The notes: generated by a model from the sequence alone, not told the origin. A stretch of DNA of 45,839 bases from Pseudoneobacillus rhizosphaerae (GCF_917563885.1 NZ_CAKJTG010000030.1:1-45839); one strand, 5' to 3'; positions 26,436 through 36,231 are shown, counted from the stretch's first letter. Translations and numbers: made by a program.

Positions 26436-27899
26436 ATGGTTCATATCCTAATTGCAAATCGTGAACGTTATGAAACGAATGGGATGGAATGGTTATTGAA
26501 ATCAAGTGACCCCTCTATCAAAGTTGGACATGCTGTCAACGTTTCTGAATTACAGCATAAATTAGAGAGTTCACCAGTGGATATTCTCATTTTAGAAATT
26601 GAATTTTTTTCTCATGAAGACCAAGAGAAATTAATAAAGTGGATAAAGGTGTTAAACCCAAAAGTTATAGGTTTAACGATGGAACCGACTTTTGAAATTG
26701 CAATGAAAGCAATTGATTTAGGTGTGAAGAATCTGCTATTAAAGCCAGTATCTCCTGAACAATTACAACGAAATGTACAAACGCTAATTAGAGAGATAAA
26801 ATCCAAAACGATGTTAAGTCCAATTGTTAAAAAGAATAATAAGCGAATTGAATTAAATCAGCTTTTTGATGACAAGGTCACTTCTGCAAAAGAGTATGTA
26901 TTCCTTGGTTTTAAGACAGAGAACCGAGACAGTTTAAACAGGCTTTTTGGTTATTTAAAAGAATATTCCTTTCAAATGGAATGCGAATTTTTTACTTTAT
27001 CTGATGTAATTATAGGTATTACTAAAAATAATAAAAAATCTTGGTACGAAGAAGGTCAACGATTTTTAAGAGATTGGCAAACAAATGATTCAGATTCTCT
27101 TTCCATCATCGTATTACTACCTTCTGAAAAAAATTGCACGATTCATGACCGATATCTTGAGACGAAAAAGATGTTGGAGGTTACCTTCTTTATTGGGTTT
27201 AACCAAGTGCTACAAACCTATGAAGGGTTTAATTGGAGAGTGATTGATCCATTTCTAACTTCTAGTGAACAAAAATTATGGATTGATTTCTTAAATCATT
27301 CTGATTTATCAGGAATTCGGGAATGGTTATACCGTGAATTCCTTCATTTTGAAATGCCATATCCAGACCCAGGTCTTATTCGGATTCGAATTACAAGTAT
27401 TCTTGCGCAAATTAGAAGATATTTAAAAGAAAATACCATTTTCCTAGAATTAGAGAAGGACTATTTGAATTTATTTAACGAAGTTCTGTATTCAGCGATT
27501 GTTTATCGCAATATACAGGAGCTCATATTATTTACATCGAAAATCTTTAATCTAAAAGAGCAAATCCGAGATCAAAAGAAAGATTTAATTGAAAACTGTC
27601 TAGATTATATAAAATCACATTATTGGAACTCGCAATTGACATTAGAGGGGATTGCTACCGTTTTAAATCGTAACCCCGCATATCTCAGTAGTTTATTTGT
27701 TCAGAAAACGGGTAAAACATTCCGAGAAACTTTAAACGAAGAACGAATAATGAATGCAAAAAAGCTACTAAGAGAAACAGAAATGTCGATAAAAGAAATC
27801 TCAAGTATTAGTGGTTTTACACATCAGCAATATTTCGCAAGAGTATTCCGTCAGAAAACGAATCAAACACCAAATCAATATAGAGGCCAGAAATCCTAA
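26436..27899 (+). CDS. AraC-type regulator with degenerate response-regulator receiver (YesN-like)
   Basis: 487 residues. Receiver domain (1-120), a middle helical region, and a C-terminal AraC DNA-binding domain (about 385-487, with LEGIATVLNRNPAYLSSLF and IKEISSISGFTHQQYFARVF as the two helix-turn-helices). The receiver keeps Thr81 and Lys103 (LLLKPVS), but the phospho-acceptor position is Glu54 (ILILEIEF) instead of Asp, and the N-terminal acidic pair is Asn-Arg. It is therefore probably not phosphorylated. No kinase gene is next to it. GGAGG favours ATG 26436 over GTG 26433. It lies 226 bp upstream of hutU. Confidence 0.8.
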   Translation: MVHILIANRERYETNGMEWLLKSSDPSIKVGHAVNVSELQHKLESSPVDILILEIEFFSHEDQEKLIKWIKVLNPKVIGLTMEPTFEIAMKAIDLGVKNLLLKPVSPEQLQRNVQTLIREIKSKTMLSPIVKKNNKRIELNQLFDDKVTSAKEYVFLGFKTENRDSLNRLFGYLKEYSFQMECEFFTLSDVIIGITKNNKKSWYEEGQRFLRDWQTNDSDSLSIIVLLPSEKNCTIHDRYLETKKMLEVTFFIGFNQVLQTYEGFNWRVIDPFLTSSEQKLWIDFLNHSDLSGIREWLYREFLHFEMPYPDPGLIRIRITSILAQIRRYLKENTIFLELEKDYLNLFNEVLYSAIVYRNIQELILFTSKIFNLKEQIRDQKKDLIENCLDYIKSHYWNSQLTLEGIATVLNRNPAYLSSLFVQKTGKTFRETLNEERIMNAKKLLRETEMSIKEISSISGFTHQQYFARVFRQKTNQTPNQYRGQKS

Positions 27900-27915
27900 A
27901 GTGGATTCTGGTCTC
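27883..27915 (+). terminator. possible terminator after the AraC-type regulator
   Basis: GAGGCCAGAAATCC pairs with GGATTCTGGTCTC with one bulge. The T-tract is poor (ATTTA), so termination may be partial. The 210 bp that follow to hutU contain no gene; a TATTATATAA stretch near 28098 may be the hut -10 region. Confidence 0.5.
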
Positions 27916-28125
27916 ATTTACAATATCCAGCTCTCAGAATCTTCATGATGCGGGGGAAAACTAAAATAATTACCAAAAGCTATATTAAGTTTAAAAATCT
28001 GGTTAATTCATCTTAGTTATTTACTACAAATCTAAGAAAATCATAAAGAATTAAGTAAATTTATTCTATTATTCTGAAATTATACGTTTTAAACTTATTA
28101 TATAAACATTTTTGGAGGGATAGAA

Positions 28126-29787
28126 ATGAAAGCGGAAACAAAGCGCGTTATTACTAATTATCATGGAACTGAGCTACACACTAAAGGTTGGATTCAAGAA
28201 GCGGCTTTAAGAATGCTAATGAATAATTTAGATCAGGATGTCGCGGAAAATCCCGCAGAACTAGTTGTATATGGTGGAATTGGAAAGGCTGCACGAAATT
28301 GGGATTGCTATGACGCGATTGTAGATACTTTAAAAAATCTGGAGAGTAATGAAACGCTCCTAGTACAGTCAGGAAAGCCTGTAGCAGTATTTCGTACCCA
28401 TGAGGATGCTCCAAGGGTCTTGATTGCGAATTCTAATATAGTACCAGCTTGGGCAAATTGGGAAACCTTCCATGAACTTGATAAAAAAGGGCTAATGATG
28501 TATGGACAAATGACTGCAGGAAGCTGGATATATATTGGAAGTCAAGGTATTGTCCAAGGTACGTATGAGACATTTGCAGAACTAGCTCGACAACATTTTA
28601 CTGGATCATTAAAGCAAACGATTACCTTAACGGCTGGTTTAGGGGGAATGGGTGGAGCGCAAACACTTGCTGTCACAATGAACGAAGGTGTTTGTATTGC
28701 GATTGATGTTAGTGAAACAAGCATTCAGCGCCGTTTAGATACAAAATATTTAGATGTGAAAACAGAGTCACTTGAAGAGGCTATTACACTTGCTAAAGAA
28801 GCAAAAGCAGCAGGTCGTGCCCTTTCCATTGGACTTCTTGGGAACGCTGCTGAAGTATTACCGCAAATGATTGCCATGGGTTTTATCCCTGATGTTTTAA
28901 CAGACCAAACGTCTGCACACGATCCATTAAACGGTTATATACCAGTAGGATTTAACCTTGAACAAGCAGCACAGCTTAGAAGTGCTGATCCAGTCGAATA
29001 TGTGAAACTATCAAAGCAAAGTATGGCTACGCATGTGAAAGCAATGCTCGAAATGCAAAAACGAGGAGCCGTTACTTTTGATTATGGAAATAACATTCGT
29101 CAAGTAGCAAAAGATGAAGGAGTAGAAAATGCCTTTGATTTCCCAGGCTTTGTCCCTGCTTATATTCGTCCGCTTTTCTGTGAAGGGAAAGGACCATTCC
29201 GCTGGGTAGCATTATCTGGTGACCCTGAAGATATATATAAGACCGATGAAGTCATTCTAAGGGAATTTGCAGACAACGAGCATTTATGCAAATGGATAAA
29301 AATGGCTCAAGAAAAAATTCAATTCCAAGGCTTACCTTCCCGGATTTGCTGGTTAGGTTATGGCGAACGTGCTCGTTTTGGAAAAATTATTAATGATATG
29401 GTCGCAAGTGGAGAATTAAAAGCCCCTATCGTTATTGGTCGAGATCATTTAGATTCAGGTTCTGTAGCCTCGCCAAACCGTGAAACGGAAGGAATGAAGG
29501 ATGGTAGTGACGCTGTAGCGGATTGGCCAATATTAAATGCAATGATTAACGCCGTTGGGGGAGCTAGCTGGGTATCTGTCCATCACGGTGGAGGAGTAGG
29601 AATGGGATACTCTCTACATGCAGGTATGGTAATTGTCGCTGATGGTACAGAGGCCGCGGAAAAACGCTTAGAAAGAGTGTTAACGACTGATCCAGGAATG
29701 GGAATTGTTCGCCATGTCGATGCGGGCTATGATTTAGCAATTAAGACCGCTAAAGAAAAAGGCGTACACATTCCGATGATGGAGTAA
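28126..29787 (+). CDS. hutU: urocanate hydratase
   Basis: Second step of histidine degradation: urocanate to imidazolonepropionate. 553 residues, normal length. The NAD-binding [23 protein letters not shown], and the C-terminal [16 protein letters not shown] are family signatures, with the catalytic Cys in [23 protein letters not shown] precedes the ATG. First gene of a hutU-hutI-hutG unit; histidine ammonia-lyase (hutH) is not in the window. Confidence 0.96.
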   Translation: MKAETKRVITNYHGTELHTKGWIQEAALRMLMNNLDQDVAENPAELVVYGGIGKAARNWDCYDAIVDTLKNLESNETLLVQSGKPVAVFRTHEDAPRVLIANSNIVPAWANWETFHELDKKGLMMYGQMTAGSWIYIGSQGIVQGTYETFAELARQHFTGSLKQTITLTAGLGGMGGAQTLAVTMNEGVCIAIDVSETSIQRRLDTKYLDVKTESLEEAITLAKEAKAAGRALSIGLLGNAAEVLPQMIAMGFIPDVLTDQTSAHDPLNGYIPVGFNLEQAAQLRSADPVEYVKLSKQSMATHVKAMLEMQKRGAVTFDYGNNIRQVAKDEGVENAFDFPGFVPAYIRPLFCEGKGPFRWVALSGDPEDIYKTDEVILREFADNEHLCKWIKMAQEKIQFQGLPSRICWLGYGERARFGKIINDMVASGELKAPIVIGRDHLDSGSVASPNRETEGMKDGSDAVADWPILNAMINAVGGASWVSVHHGGGVGMGYSLHAGMVIVADGTEAAEKRLERVLTTDPGMGIVRHVDAGYDLAIKTAKEKGVHIPMME

Positions 29788-29800
29788 AGGGGGACTTCTA

Positions 29801-31078
29801 GTGATAGAAAGAACAATTTTTATTGAAAATGCCGAACAACTTATCACTTTAAAAGGACTTTCGGGTAAGCCTGCTACATTTGAAAAAATGAGCTCACTAT
29901 CAGTAATCGAAAGTGGAGCAATCTTAATCGAAAATGGGATAATAGTTGATGTTGGAACTACCGAAGACCTCAGACATAAATATTCTTCTAAAATAGAAGA
30001 AGCAGAATGTATTGATGCCTCTGGGAAAATCGTTCTTCCAGGATTTGTTGATCCTCATACACATATTGTTTATAAGGGTAGTAGAGAGAATGAGTTTAAT
30101 ATGAGACTTAATGGAGCTACCTACATGGAAATCATGAATGCAGGTGGTGGTATTCACTCTACGACTTCTAAAACAAGAGAGGCAACTGAAGAGGAGCTTT
30201 TTACGGAGAGTATGAATCGATTAAATAAGTTTCTACTTCATGGAGTTACTACCATTGAAGCGAAAAGTGGATATGGAATGGACTGGGATACGGAATACAA
30301 ACAATTAAAAGTTGCTAAACGGCTTAATGAAGAACACCCAATTGATGTGGTGAGCACCTTTATGGGAGCTCATGCTGTACCTAAAGAATATAAAGAAAAG
30401 CCTGATGTATACGTTGAGCTTGTAATCAATGAAATGTTACCTAAGGTGGCTGCTGAAAAGCTGGCTGAATTTAATGATGTTTTCTGTGAGCGAGGGGTTT
30501 TTACGCCAGAGCAAACACGACTTATTTTAGAGGCTGGGAAAAAGTATGGATTAATTGCTAAAATTCACGCAGACGAAATTGAACCATATGAAGGTGCTGA
30601 GTTAGCTGCTGAGGTCGGGGCGATATCAGCTGATCATCTTTTGAAAGCATCTGAAAATGGGATTAAAGCGATGGCAGAAAAAGGGGTAGTTGGGGTGTTA
30701 TTACCTGGTACTGCTTTCTTTTTAATGACTGAGGCAGCCAACGGACGTAAGATGATTGATCTTGGTTTACCGGTAGCTATTTCAACTGATTGTAATCCTG
30801 GTTCTTCACCAACTGTATCCACACACTTAATTATGAATTTGGCTTGTCTTCATATGGGATTAACACCTGCTGAAGTCATTACTGCTGCAACTATTAATGC
30901 AGCGCATGCTATTAACCGTGCAAATGAAGTTGGAAGTTTAGAAGTCGGAAAAAAAGCGGATATACTAATTGCGAATGTACCTAACTACATGCAGCTTCAA
31001 TACCATTTTGGTATGAATCATACAGATACCGTGATAAAAGCTGGAGAGATTGTCGTTCAAGGAGGGGTTAGATGTTAA
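29801..31078 (+). CDS. hutI: imidazolonepropionase
   Basis: Hydrolyses imidazolonepropionate to formiminoglutamate. 425-residue amidohydrolase-fold enzyme. Metal ligands are visible in VDPHTHIVYKG (H-x-H), KIHADEIEPYEGAELA (His) and ISTDCNPGSSPT (Asp). The GTG start at 29801 has AAAGGGGG upstream, 13 nt after hutU. Overlaps hutG by 7 nt. Confidence 0.95.
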   Translation: MIERTIFIENAEQLITLKGLSGKPATFEKMSSLSVIESGAILIENGIIVDVGTTEDLRHKYSSKIEEAECIDASGKIVLPGFVDPHTHIVYKGSRENEFNMRLNGATYMEIMNAGGGIHSTTSKTREATEEELFTESMNRLNKFLLHGVTTIEAKSGYGMDWDTEYKQLKVAKRLNEEHPIDVVSTFMGAHAVPKEYKEKPDVYVELVINEMLPKVAAEKLAEFNDVFCERGVFTPEQTRLILEAGKKYGLIAKIHADEIEPYEGAELAAEVGAISADHLLKASENGIKAMAEKGVVGVLLPGTAFFLMTEAANGRKMIDLGLPVAISTDCNPGSSPTVSTHLIMNLACLHMGLTPAEVITAATINAAHAINRANEVGSLEVGKKADILIANVPNYMQLQYHFGMNHTDTVIKAGEIVVQGGVRC

Positions 31079-32061
31079 ACCTTCCTATTGAGTACCCATC
31101 TTTTTATTGGTCACAAACAAAAACGGCTATTGATTTAAAAGTTAAAGATTGGATAGACCAACGTATCCCTACGGATGAGGACGCTTTATTAAAGAGACAA
31201 TGGGATATTGTTGTGATGGGTGCCCCTCTATCGAGATCATCAATCAGTGCATCGGGAGCATCTGAATTTCCCGAGCATTTCCGAAAAGCATGGAAGGGTT
31301 TTTCCACATATAATATTGATACCGACCAAGATTTAAGAGATTTACGTGTTCTCGATTTTGGAGATATCGAAATGCATGTGACCGATATTAACAAATGTCA
31401 CTCAAATATTAAAATGTCTATGGAGGGGATTTGCAAGGAATATCCTAATTCCATTCCATTTACAATTGGCGGAGATCATTCGATTACTGCCATGCTCGTT
31501 TCAGGTTTGAAGGCAGCGGTACCATCTCGGGAAATTGGTATTTTACAGTTTGATACTCATTTGGATTTAAGAGACTTGAAAGATCAAGGTCCTTCAAATG
31601 GAACACCGATACGCAACTTAATTGAAAATGGTATCGTCAAGGGGTCAAATGTATATAACATAGGATTACATGGCTTCTTCAACGGCCCATCTTTAATTAA
31701 CTATGCAAAAGAACAGAAGGTAAATTATATTACTTTAAGGCAAGCTAGAACGAATGGGATAATTGAAACAGTTAGCAAGGCCATTCAAGAATTAGAGTCT
31801 AAGGTAGACTATATTTACTTAACGATTGATATGGATGTTCTGGACATTGCTTACGCGCCTGGAGTGCCAGCTTCTACTACAGGCGGTATGAGAACAGATG
31901 AACTTTTTGATGCTGTAATTACAGCAGGAAGATCCTCCAAAATAAGAGCTGTAGATATTGTTTGCCTTGATCCGAATCGAGATTCTTCTGCCTTACCAAC
32001 TGTCAAAGCAGGGGTACACACATTTCTTTCCTTTCTTTCTGGATTCTTAAATAAGGGCTAA
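31072..32061 (+). CDS. hutG: formimidoylglutamase (ureohydrolase family)
   Basis: Splits formiminoglutamate to glutamate and formamide, the last step of the four-enzyme hut route. 329 residues. Manganese ligands are in GGDHSIT, FDTHLDLRD and TIDMDVLDIAYAPG. Ribosome-binding AAGGAGG lies inside the end of hutI. The agmatinase-like fold means a different amidine substrate cannot be excluded from sequence alone, but the context decides for hutG. Confidence 0.93.
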   Translation: MLNLPIEYPSFYWSQTKTAIDLKVKDWIDQRIPTDEDALLKRQWDIVVMGAPLSRSSISASGASEFPEHFRKAWKGFSTYNIDTDQDLRDLRVLDFGDIEMHVTDINKCHSNIKMSMEGICKEYPNSIPFTIGGDHSITAMLVSGLKAAVPSREIGILQFDTHLDLRDLKDQGPSNGTPIRNLIENGIVKGSNVYNIGLHGFFNGPSLINYAKEQKVNYITLRQARTNGIIETVSKAIQELESKVDYIYLTIDMDVLDIAYAPGVPASTTGGMRTDELFDAVITAGRSSKIRAVDIVCLDPNRDSSALPTVKAGVHTFLSFLSGFLNKG

Positions 32062-32071
32062 AATCATTTTT

Positions 32072-32100
32072 GGACTCGAGTTTTTACTCGGGTCTTTATT
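32072..32100 (+). terminator. terminator of the hut unit
   Basis: GACTCGAG at 32073-32080 pairs with CTCGGGTC at 32087-32094 (one G-U), followed by TTTATTTATTT. Confidence 0.75.
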
Positions 32101-32158
32101 TATTTGGTATAAAACTGCTTATGGTTTAAAATCTTAATAATGTTAAGGAGGTTGGAAC

Positions 32159-32293
32159 ATGTCCAAAAAGAAAACAGAAGAATCGATTAAATTAAGTCTT
32201 GAATCAGATGGGAAAATGGGAAACAATTCAAAACAAAATCAAAAAAAACGAAAGGAAGTTGAATTTTTCAACACCACCCCAAGTAGTGAGTAG
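32159..32293 (+). CDS. small hypothetical protein, 44 aa
   Basis: Starts MSKKKTEESIKLSLESDGKM; very lysine-, asparagine- and glutamine-rich, low complexity, with no hydrophobic core. AAGGAGG lies 9 nt before the ATG. Composition resembles minor small acid-soluble spore proteins, but I cannot place it in a named family. A DHH phosphoesterase gene follows by 55 nt. Confidence 0.6.
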   Translation: MSKKKTEESIKLSLESDGKMGNNSKQNQKKRKEVEFFNTTPSSE

Positions 32294-32348
32294 AATCCAT
32301 TAAAAAGGACAAAATTCATTTATATTTCATCGAAAAGGGGGAGAAGAA

Positions 32349-33536
32349 ATGCATCATCTTTTTACACATAATGATCTAGATGGAGTAGGTTGTGGTATCC
32401 TAGCAAAAATAGCCTTCGGAGAAAATGTCCAGGTACGCTATAATTCGATTTCAAGCCTTGACCATCAATTAGGGCAATACCTTGAAAAGTTATCAGAAGA
32501 ACAATATCAAGATAGATTGTTCATTACCGATATGTCCCCGAATGATGAAATAGCAGAGAAGCTAAATAGTATCGTTCAAGATGGCGCAAAGGTTCGCTTA
32601 ATTGACCATCATAAATCAGCCTACTATTTAAATGACTTCTCATGGGCAATGGTCAAAGTAGAGACGGAAAACGGCAAATTAGCTTCTGCCACATCATTAT
32701 TTTATGATTATTTAAAACAACATCAGTTAATTGATTCATCTACTGTAATTAATGAATTTGTTGAGTTAGTTAGGCAGTATGATACATGGGAATGGGACGA
32801 AAATAACAATCAACAAGCTAAACGGTTAAATGACTTATTCTTTCTACTATCGATTGATGAATTTGAAGAAAAGATGTTGAGAAGATTACAAGAAAATGAG
32901 CATTTTGATTTTGATGAATTTGAACAAAAGCTGTTGGAGATGGAAGAGGGTAAAATCGAAAGATACATTCGAAGAAAAAAACGTGAGTTAGTCCAAACGA
33001 TGATAGATGACTATTGTGTAGGTATCGTTCATGCAGAGTCTTATCATTCTGAGTTGGGGAATGAATTGGGGAAGGAAAATCCTCATATTGACTATATCGC
33101 CTTATTAAATATGGGAAACAAGAAAATAAGTTATCGGACTATCCATGACCATATTGACGTATCAAAGGTTGCTGAACATTTCGGTGGCGGTGGTCATGCA
33201 AAAGCTTCAGGCTCATCCATGTCAAAACAAGCGTATTGTATGTATGTGGAAAATATTTTTCTACTAGACCCTATCCGATTGGATGCCTTTAAAAATCGAT
33301 TCAATGTAAAAGGATCTAGGCGAGGCGTTCTCTACGATAATCGTGAAGGAGAAAAATTCTTTATCTCCCAAAATTCAGAAGGGAATTGGGAGGTTGAAAA
33401 GAATGGTCATACGACGGATAAACAGTTTGATTCATTCGAAGATGCAGAAAATTATTTAAAGAGACGTCATTATGCTGCTTTGGTTAAAGATGATTTGTTT
33501 GTCGATTATCTGCTTGAAATTAAACGAAAAAGTTAA
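32349..33536 (+). CDS. DHH-family phosphoesterase (DHHA1)
   Basis: 395 residues. N-terminal DHH domain with THNDLDGVGCG (D-x-D motif), ITDMSPND and LIDHHKSAYY; DHHA1 domain ending GGGGHAKASGSSM near residue 283. An extra region of about 100 residues follows to the C-terminus. Members hydrolyse short oligonucleotides (nanoRNase type) or cyclic dinucleotides with manganese. No TM or PAS/GGDEF part, so it is not GdpP. GGGGGAG precedes the ATG. Confidence 0.85.
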   Translation: MHHLFTHNDLDGVGCGILAKIAFGENVQVRYNSISSLDHQLGQYLEKLSEEQYQDRLFITDMSPNDEIAEKLNSIVQDGAKVRLIDHHKSAYYLNDFSWAMVKVETENGKLASATSLFYDYLKQHQLIDSSTVINEFVELVRQYDTWEWDENNNQQAKRLNDLFFLLSIDEFEEKMLRRLQENEHFDFDEFEQKLLEMEEGKIERYIRRKKRELVQTMIDDYCVGIVHAESYHSELGNELGKENPHIDYIALLNMGNKKISYRTIHDHIDVSKVAEHFGGGGHAKASGSSMSKQAYCMYVENIFLLDPIRLDAFKNRFNVKGSRRGVLYDNREGEKFFISQNSEGNWEVEKNGHTTDKQFDSFEDAENYLKRRHYAALVKDDLFVDYLLEIKRKS

Positions 33537-33553
33537 TAGAAAAGGGTATTAAA

Positions 33554-33598
33554 ATAAAGGCTATAACTAGAAGGGGGACTTCTAATTATAGCCTTTAT
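33554..33598. terminator. terminator after the DHH gene
   Basis: A 20-position stem (33554-33573 with 33579-33598, one C-A mismatch) around loop GGGGA. The stem ends are AT-rich, so it can act in both directions. Confidence 0.75.
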
Positions 33599-33698
33599 CA
33601 TTTAGAGAGAAACAAGAAGGAAAATGATCGCCGTTAATAAAATTTAATTAAAGATAGAAGGGAGGGGTCTGTGAAAACATGAACAGACCCGTCTATTC

Positions 33699-33941
33699 TT
33701 ATTGAAGTCGACTTTCAACTTGTTGACATACTTCTTCTGCAGATAAACCACTAGCTTCAATAACAGACCCTTTTGTAAAAGTATCTTGCATACCCATTAC
33801 ATTAGAATCTCCACCAGTCACAACACAACAAGCACAATCCTGTGCATCGGATTCTTGTTTTAACTCCACAACATCATAGCCTTTTTCACGTAATGCTTGT
33901 TGGATATTGGTAAGGGATTGTTCTACACCTACTTTAGCCAT
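33699..33941 (-). CDS. UPF0180 family protein (YkuS-like)
   Basis: 80 residues from the ATG at 33941; GGAGGAGGTG also permits the ATG at 33947. It opens [20 protein letters not shown], contains the [16 protein letters not shown] block with paired cysteines and ends in an acidic helix. The family is widespread in Bacillus and has no known function. A GGGTCTGT/ACAGACCC hairpin (33665-33690) follows the stop on the minus strand and may be its terminator, though T-poor. Confidence 0.82.
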   Translation of the reverse strand: MAKVGVEQSLTNIQQALREKGYDVVELKQESDAQDCACCVVTGGDSNVMGMQDTFTKGSVIEASGLSAEEVCQQVESRLQ

Positions 33942-34056
33942 TTGCATACACCTCCTCCAACTAGTAAGATTTCCTATCCTTGATGTGTTTATTCTAATTT
34001 AATACCGCATAAATCGGAAAACAATTTGAGAGGATATGTATATGGAGGTGGCGAAA

Positions 34057-34191
34057 ATGTCAAAACGAAAAAAAGATCCTTCCACTATTGGATTAAATTC
34101 ACCACAAGTAGAAGGTCAGGGTACTACAAATCGTGAAACTGGCAGAACTAAAGCAGATTCATCAAGAAATAAACAAGATAAGAATTTATAA
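34057..34191 (+). CDS. small YuzL-like protein, 44 aa
   Basis: MSKRKKDPSTIGLNSPQVEG then GQGTT and a Ser/Lys/Gln tail. The DPS-x-x-x-L-x-S-x-x-V-x-GQGTT pattern is what I recall for YuzL-like small proteins, hydrophilic and disordered like minor spore proteins. ATGGAGGTGG lies 7 nt before the ATG. A terminator follows directly. Confidence 0.65.
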   Translation: MSKRKKDPSTIGLNSPQVEGQGTTNRETGRTKADSSRNKQDKNL

Positions 34192-34202
34192 GAAAAGTTA
34201 AA

Positions 34203-34226
34203 AGGAGCCGAAAGTATCGGCTCCTT
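34203..34226. terminator. bidirectional terminator between the YuzL-like and ABC-F genes
   Basis: GGAGCCGA at 34204-34211 pairs with TCGGCTCC at 34217-34224. Short T-tracts (TT then C). Confidence 0.7.
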
Positions 34227-34231
34227 CATGA

Positions 34232-35851
34232 TTAGAGATACATGGTTGAAATTTGTTTCTGTAAATCAGTGTCCTCTAAATATTCATCATAGGTCATTAC
34301 TTTATCAACAAGGCCACTAGGAGTTATCTCTAGAATGCGATTCGCAATGGTTTGAACAAATTGGTGGTCATGAGAAGTGAAAAGCATGGATCCCTTAAAA
34401 TTAATTAATCCATCATTTAGTGCAGTGATTGATTCTAAGTCTAAATGGTTTGTTGGCTCATCAAGTAATAAGACATTTGAACTGCTTAACATCATTTTTG
34501 ACAGCATACAACGTACTTTTTCTCCTCCAGACAGAACACTTGCTTTCTTCAGTACTTCTTCACCAGAAAACAGCATACGTCCTAAAAATCCTCTTAAGAA
34601 GCTTTCGCTATCATCTTTTGGTGAGAACTGTCTTAACCAGTCCACTAAATTAAGCTCACAGCCTTCGAAGAACTCTGAGTTGTCCTTAGGGAAATATGCT
34701 TGAGAAGTTGTGATTCCCCACTTAAAGGTTCCGTCATCCGCTTCCATTTCACCCGTTAGAATTTTAAATAATGTCGTATTTGCAATTTCGTTTTTACCAA
34801 CTAATGCGATTTTATCGTCTTTATTCATGATAAAACTAATATTATCAAGAACTTTTACACCATCGATTGTTTTTGTTAAACCATCAACACGTAATAGATC
34901 ATTTCCAATCTCACGCTCAAGAGAAAAGCCCACATATGGGTAACGACGAGAAGATGGTCTAATGTCATCTAATGAAATTTTATCCAAAAGCTTTTTTCTT
35001 GATGTTGCTTGTTTGGACTTCGATGCATTAGCACTAAAGCGTGCGATAAAGGCTTGAAGTTCCTTGATTTTTTCTTCTTTTTTCTTATTCGTATCGGAAG
35101 CCATTCTCTGTGCTAGTTGGCTTGATTCATACCAGAAGTCATAATTTCCAACATAGATTTGAATCTTACTGAAATCAAGGTCAGCAATATGAGTACATAC
35201 CTTGTTTAAAAAGTGACGGTCATGGGATACAACAATAACGGTATTTTCAAAGTTAATTAAAAATTCCTCTAACCATTGAATCGCTTTAATATCTAAGTGG
35301 TTCGTAGGCTCATCAAGTAAAAGGACGTCCGGCTTACCGAACAATGCTTGTGCTAGCAACACTTTTACTTTTTCTCCACCCGTTAAGTCTGCCATTACTT
35401 TAGTGTGCAAATCTTCAGTAATCCCTAATCCTTTTAAAAGAATAGCTGCTTCGGGCTCAGCTTCCCAACCATTTAATTCAGCGAATTCACCTTCAAGTTC
35501 TGCTGCTTTCATGCCATCTTCATCAGTGAAATTTTCTTTCATATAAATTGCATCTTTTTCCTGCATGACTTCATACAATCTTGTGTGACCCATAATGACC
35601 ACTTTTAACACTTCTAAATCTTCGTATTCAAAGTGGTTTTGCTTTAATACAGCCATCCGCTCATTTGGACCCATTGAAACTGTTCCAGTTTGAGCTTCGA
35701 TTTCTCCTGAGAGAATTTTTAAAAAAGTAGACTTTCCGGCGCCGTTTGCACCAATTAATCCGTAGCAGTTTCCAGGGTTAAATTTTATATTAACATCCTC
35801 AAAAAGTTTACGGTCACCATATCTTAATCCAACGTTTTGAACTGTAATCAT
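34232..35851 (-). CDS. ABC-F family ATPase (YkpA type)
   Basis: 539 residues, two ATP-binding cassettes in one chain and no membrane domain. Cassette 1: Walker A GANGAGKST near residue 35, signature LTGGEKVK, Walker B LLLDEPTNHLD. A charged interdomain linker (about 240-290) follows. Cassette 2: a variant P-loop VGKNEIANTT, signature LSGGEKVR, Walker B VLLLDEPTNHLD. ABC-F proteins act on ribosomes in the E-site; YkpA/Uup-like members have housekeeping translation roles. GGAGG precedes the ATG. The second P-loop lacks the normal G-K-T/S form, which may reduce ATP turnover there. Confidence 0.88.
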   Translation of the reverse strand: MITVQNVGLRYGDRKLFEDVNIKFNPGNCYGLIGANGAGKSTFLKILSGEIEAQTGTVSMGPNERMAVLKQNHFEYEDLEVLKVVIMGHTRLYEVMQEKDAIYMKENFTDEDGMKAAELEGEFAELNGWEAEPEAAILLKGLGITEDLHTKVMADLTGGEKVKVLLAQALFGKPDVLLLDEPTNHLDIKAIQWLEEFLINFENTVIVVSHDRHFLNKVCTHIADLDFSKIQIYVGNYDFWYESSQLAQRMASDTNKKKEEKIKELQAFIARFSANASKSKQATSRKKLLDKISLDDIRPSSRRYPYVGFSLEREIGNDLLRVDGLTKTIDGVKVLDNISFIMNKDDKIALVGKNEIANTTLFKILTGEMEADDGTFKWGITTSQAYFPKDNSEFFEGCELNLVDWLRQFSPKDDSESFLRGFLGRMLFSGEEVLKKASVLSGGEKVRCMLSKMMLSSSNVLLLDEPTNHLDLESITALNDGLINFKGSMLFTSHDHQFVQTIANRILEITPSGLVDKVMTYDEYLEDTDLQKQISTMYL

Positions 35852-36048
35852 GTATGCGATCCTCCATAACCAAAATATCCTTCAAAGTATAGCATATCTA
35901 TGATAATAATTCATATTTTCAGGATGAAATGAATTGTTAATAAGGAAAATGCAAATTTTTAGCTGGATTTTTATTTAAAATTGAATTAAAATATCAAAAA
36001 ATTATGTAAAAATTTAATAAACTTCTCAAATTTCCTGTAAAAATCGGT

Positions 36049-36054
36049 TATAAT
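36049..36054 (+). promoter_or_regulatory. -10 element upstream of the 46-aa ORF
   Basis: TATAAT at 36049-36054, 37 nt before the ATG at 36091. No convincing -35 is seen (TCAAAT at 36026 with a 17-bp spacer). Confidence 0.4.
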
Positions 36055-36090
36055 GATGACAGTCGGTTTTTAGCGAAGGGGAAGTTTACC

Positions 36091-36231
36091 ATGTCAAAGA
36101 AGAAAATGGTTGATCTTGTCAATAGATTAAAACAGTCTGGAATTAAAGTAAGTTTAACAAAACCAAAGTCCTACTATCATTTATCTATACTAGGCAATCA
36201 TAATTGTAAAATGGAAACTTATCTAAAATAA
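36091..36231 (+). CDS. small hypothetical protein, 46 aa
   Basis: Starts MSKKKMVDLVNRLKQSGIKV; basic, with an N-terminal helix and a beta-like LTKPKSYYHLSILG stretch. GAAGGGGAAG lies before the ATG, and the stop runs into a strong terminator. No family recognised. The compact unit (promoter, 46 codons, terminator) supports it being real. Confidence 0.6.
   Translation: MSKKKMVDLVNRLKQSGIKVSLTKPKSYYHLSILGNHNCKMETYLK

Noticed and set aside
27916-28125. Possible HutP-type leader terminator before hutU
   Set aside because: Only a 6-bp dyad (TCTTAG/CTAAGA) is visible and there are no spaced NAG repeats like the HutP site; nothing to support antitermination.
34377-34943. ORFs opposite the ABC-F gene
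   Set aside because: Antisense reading of conserved ABC motifs; no ribosome-binding sites.
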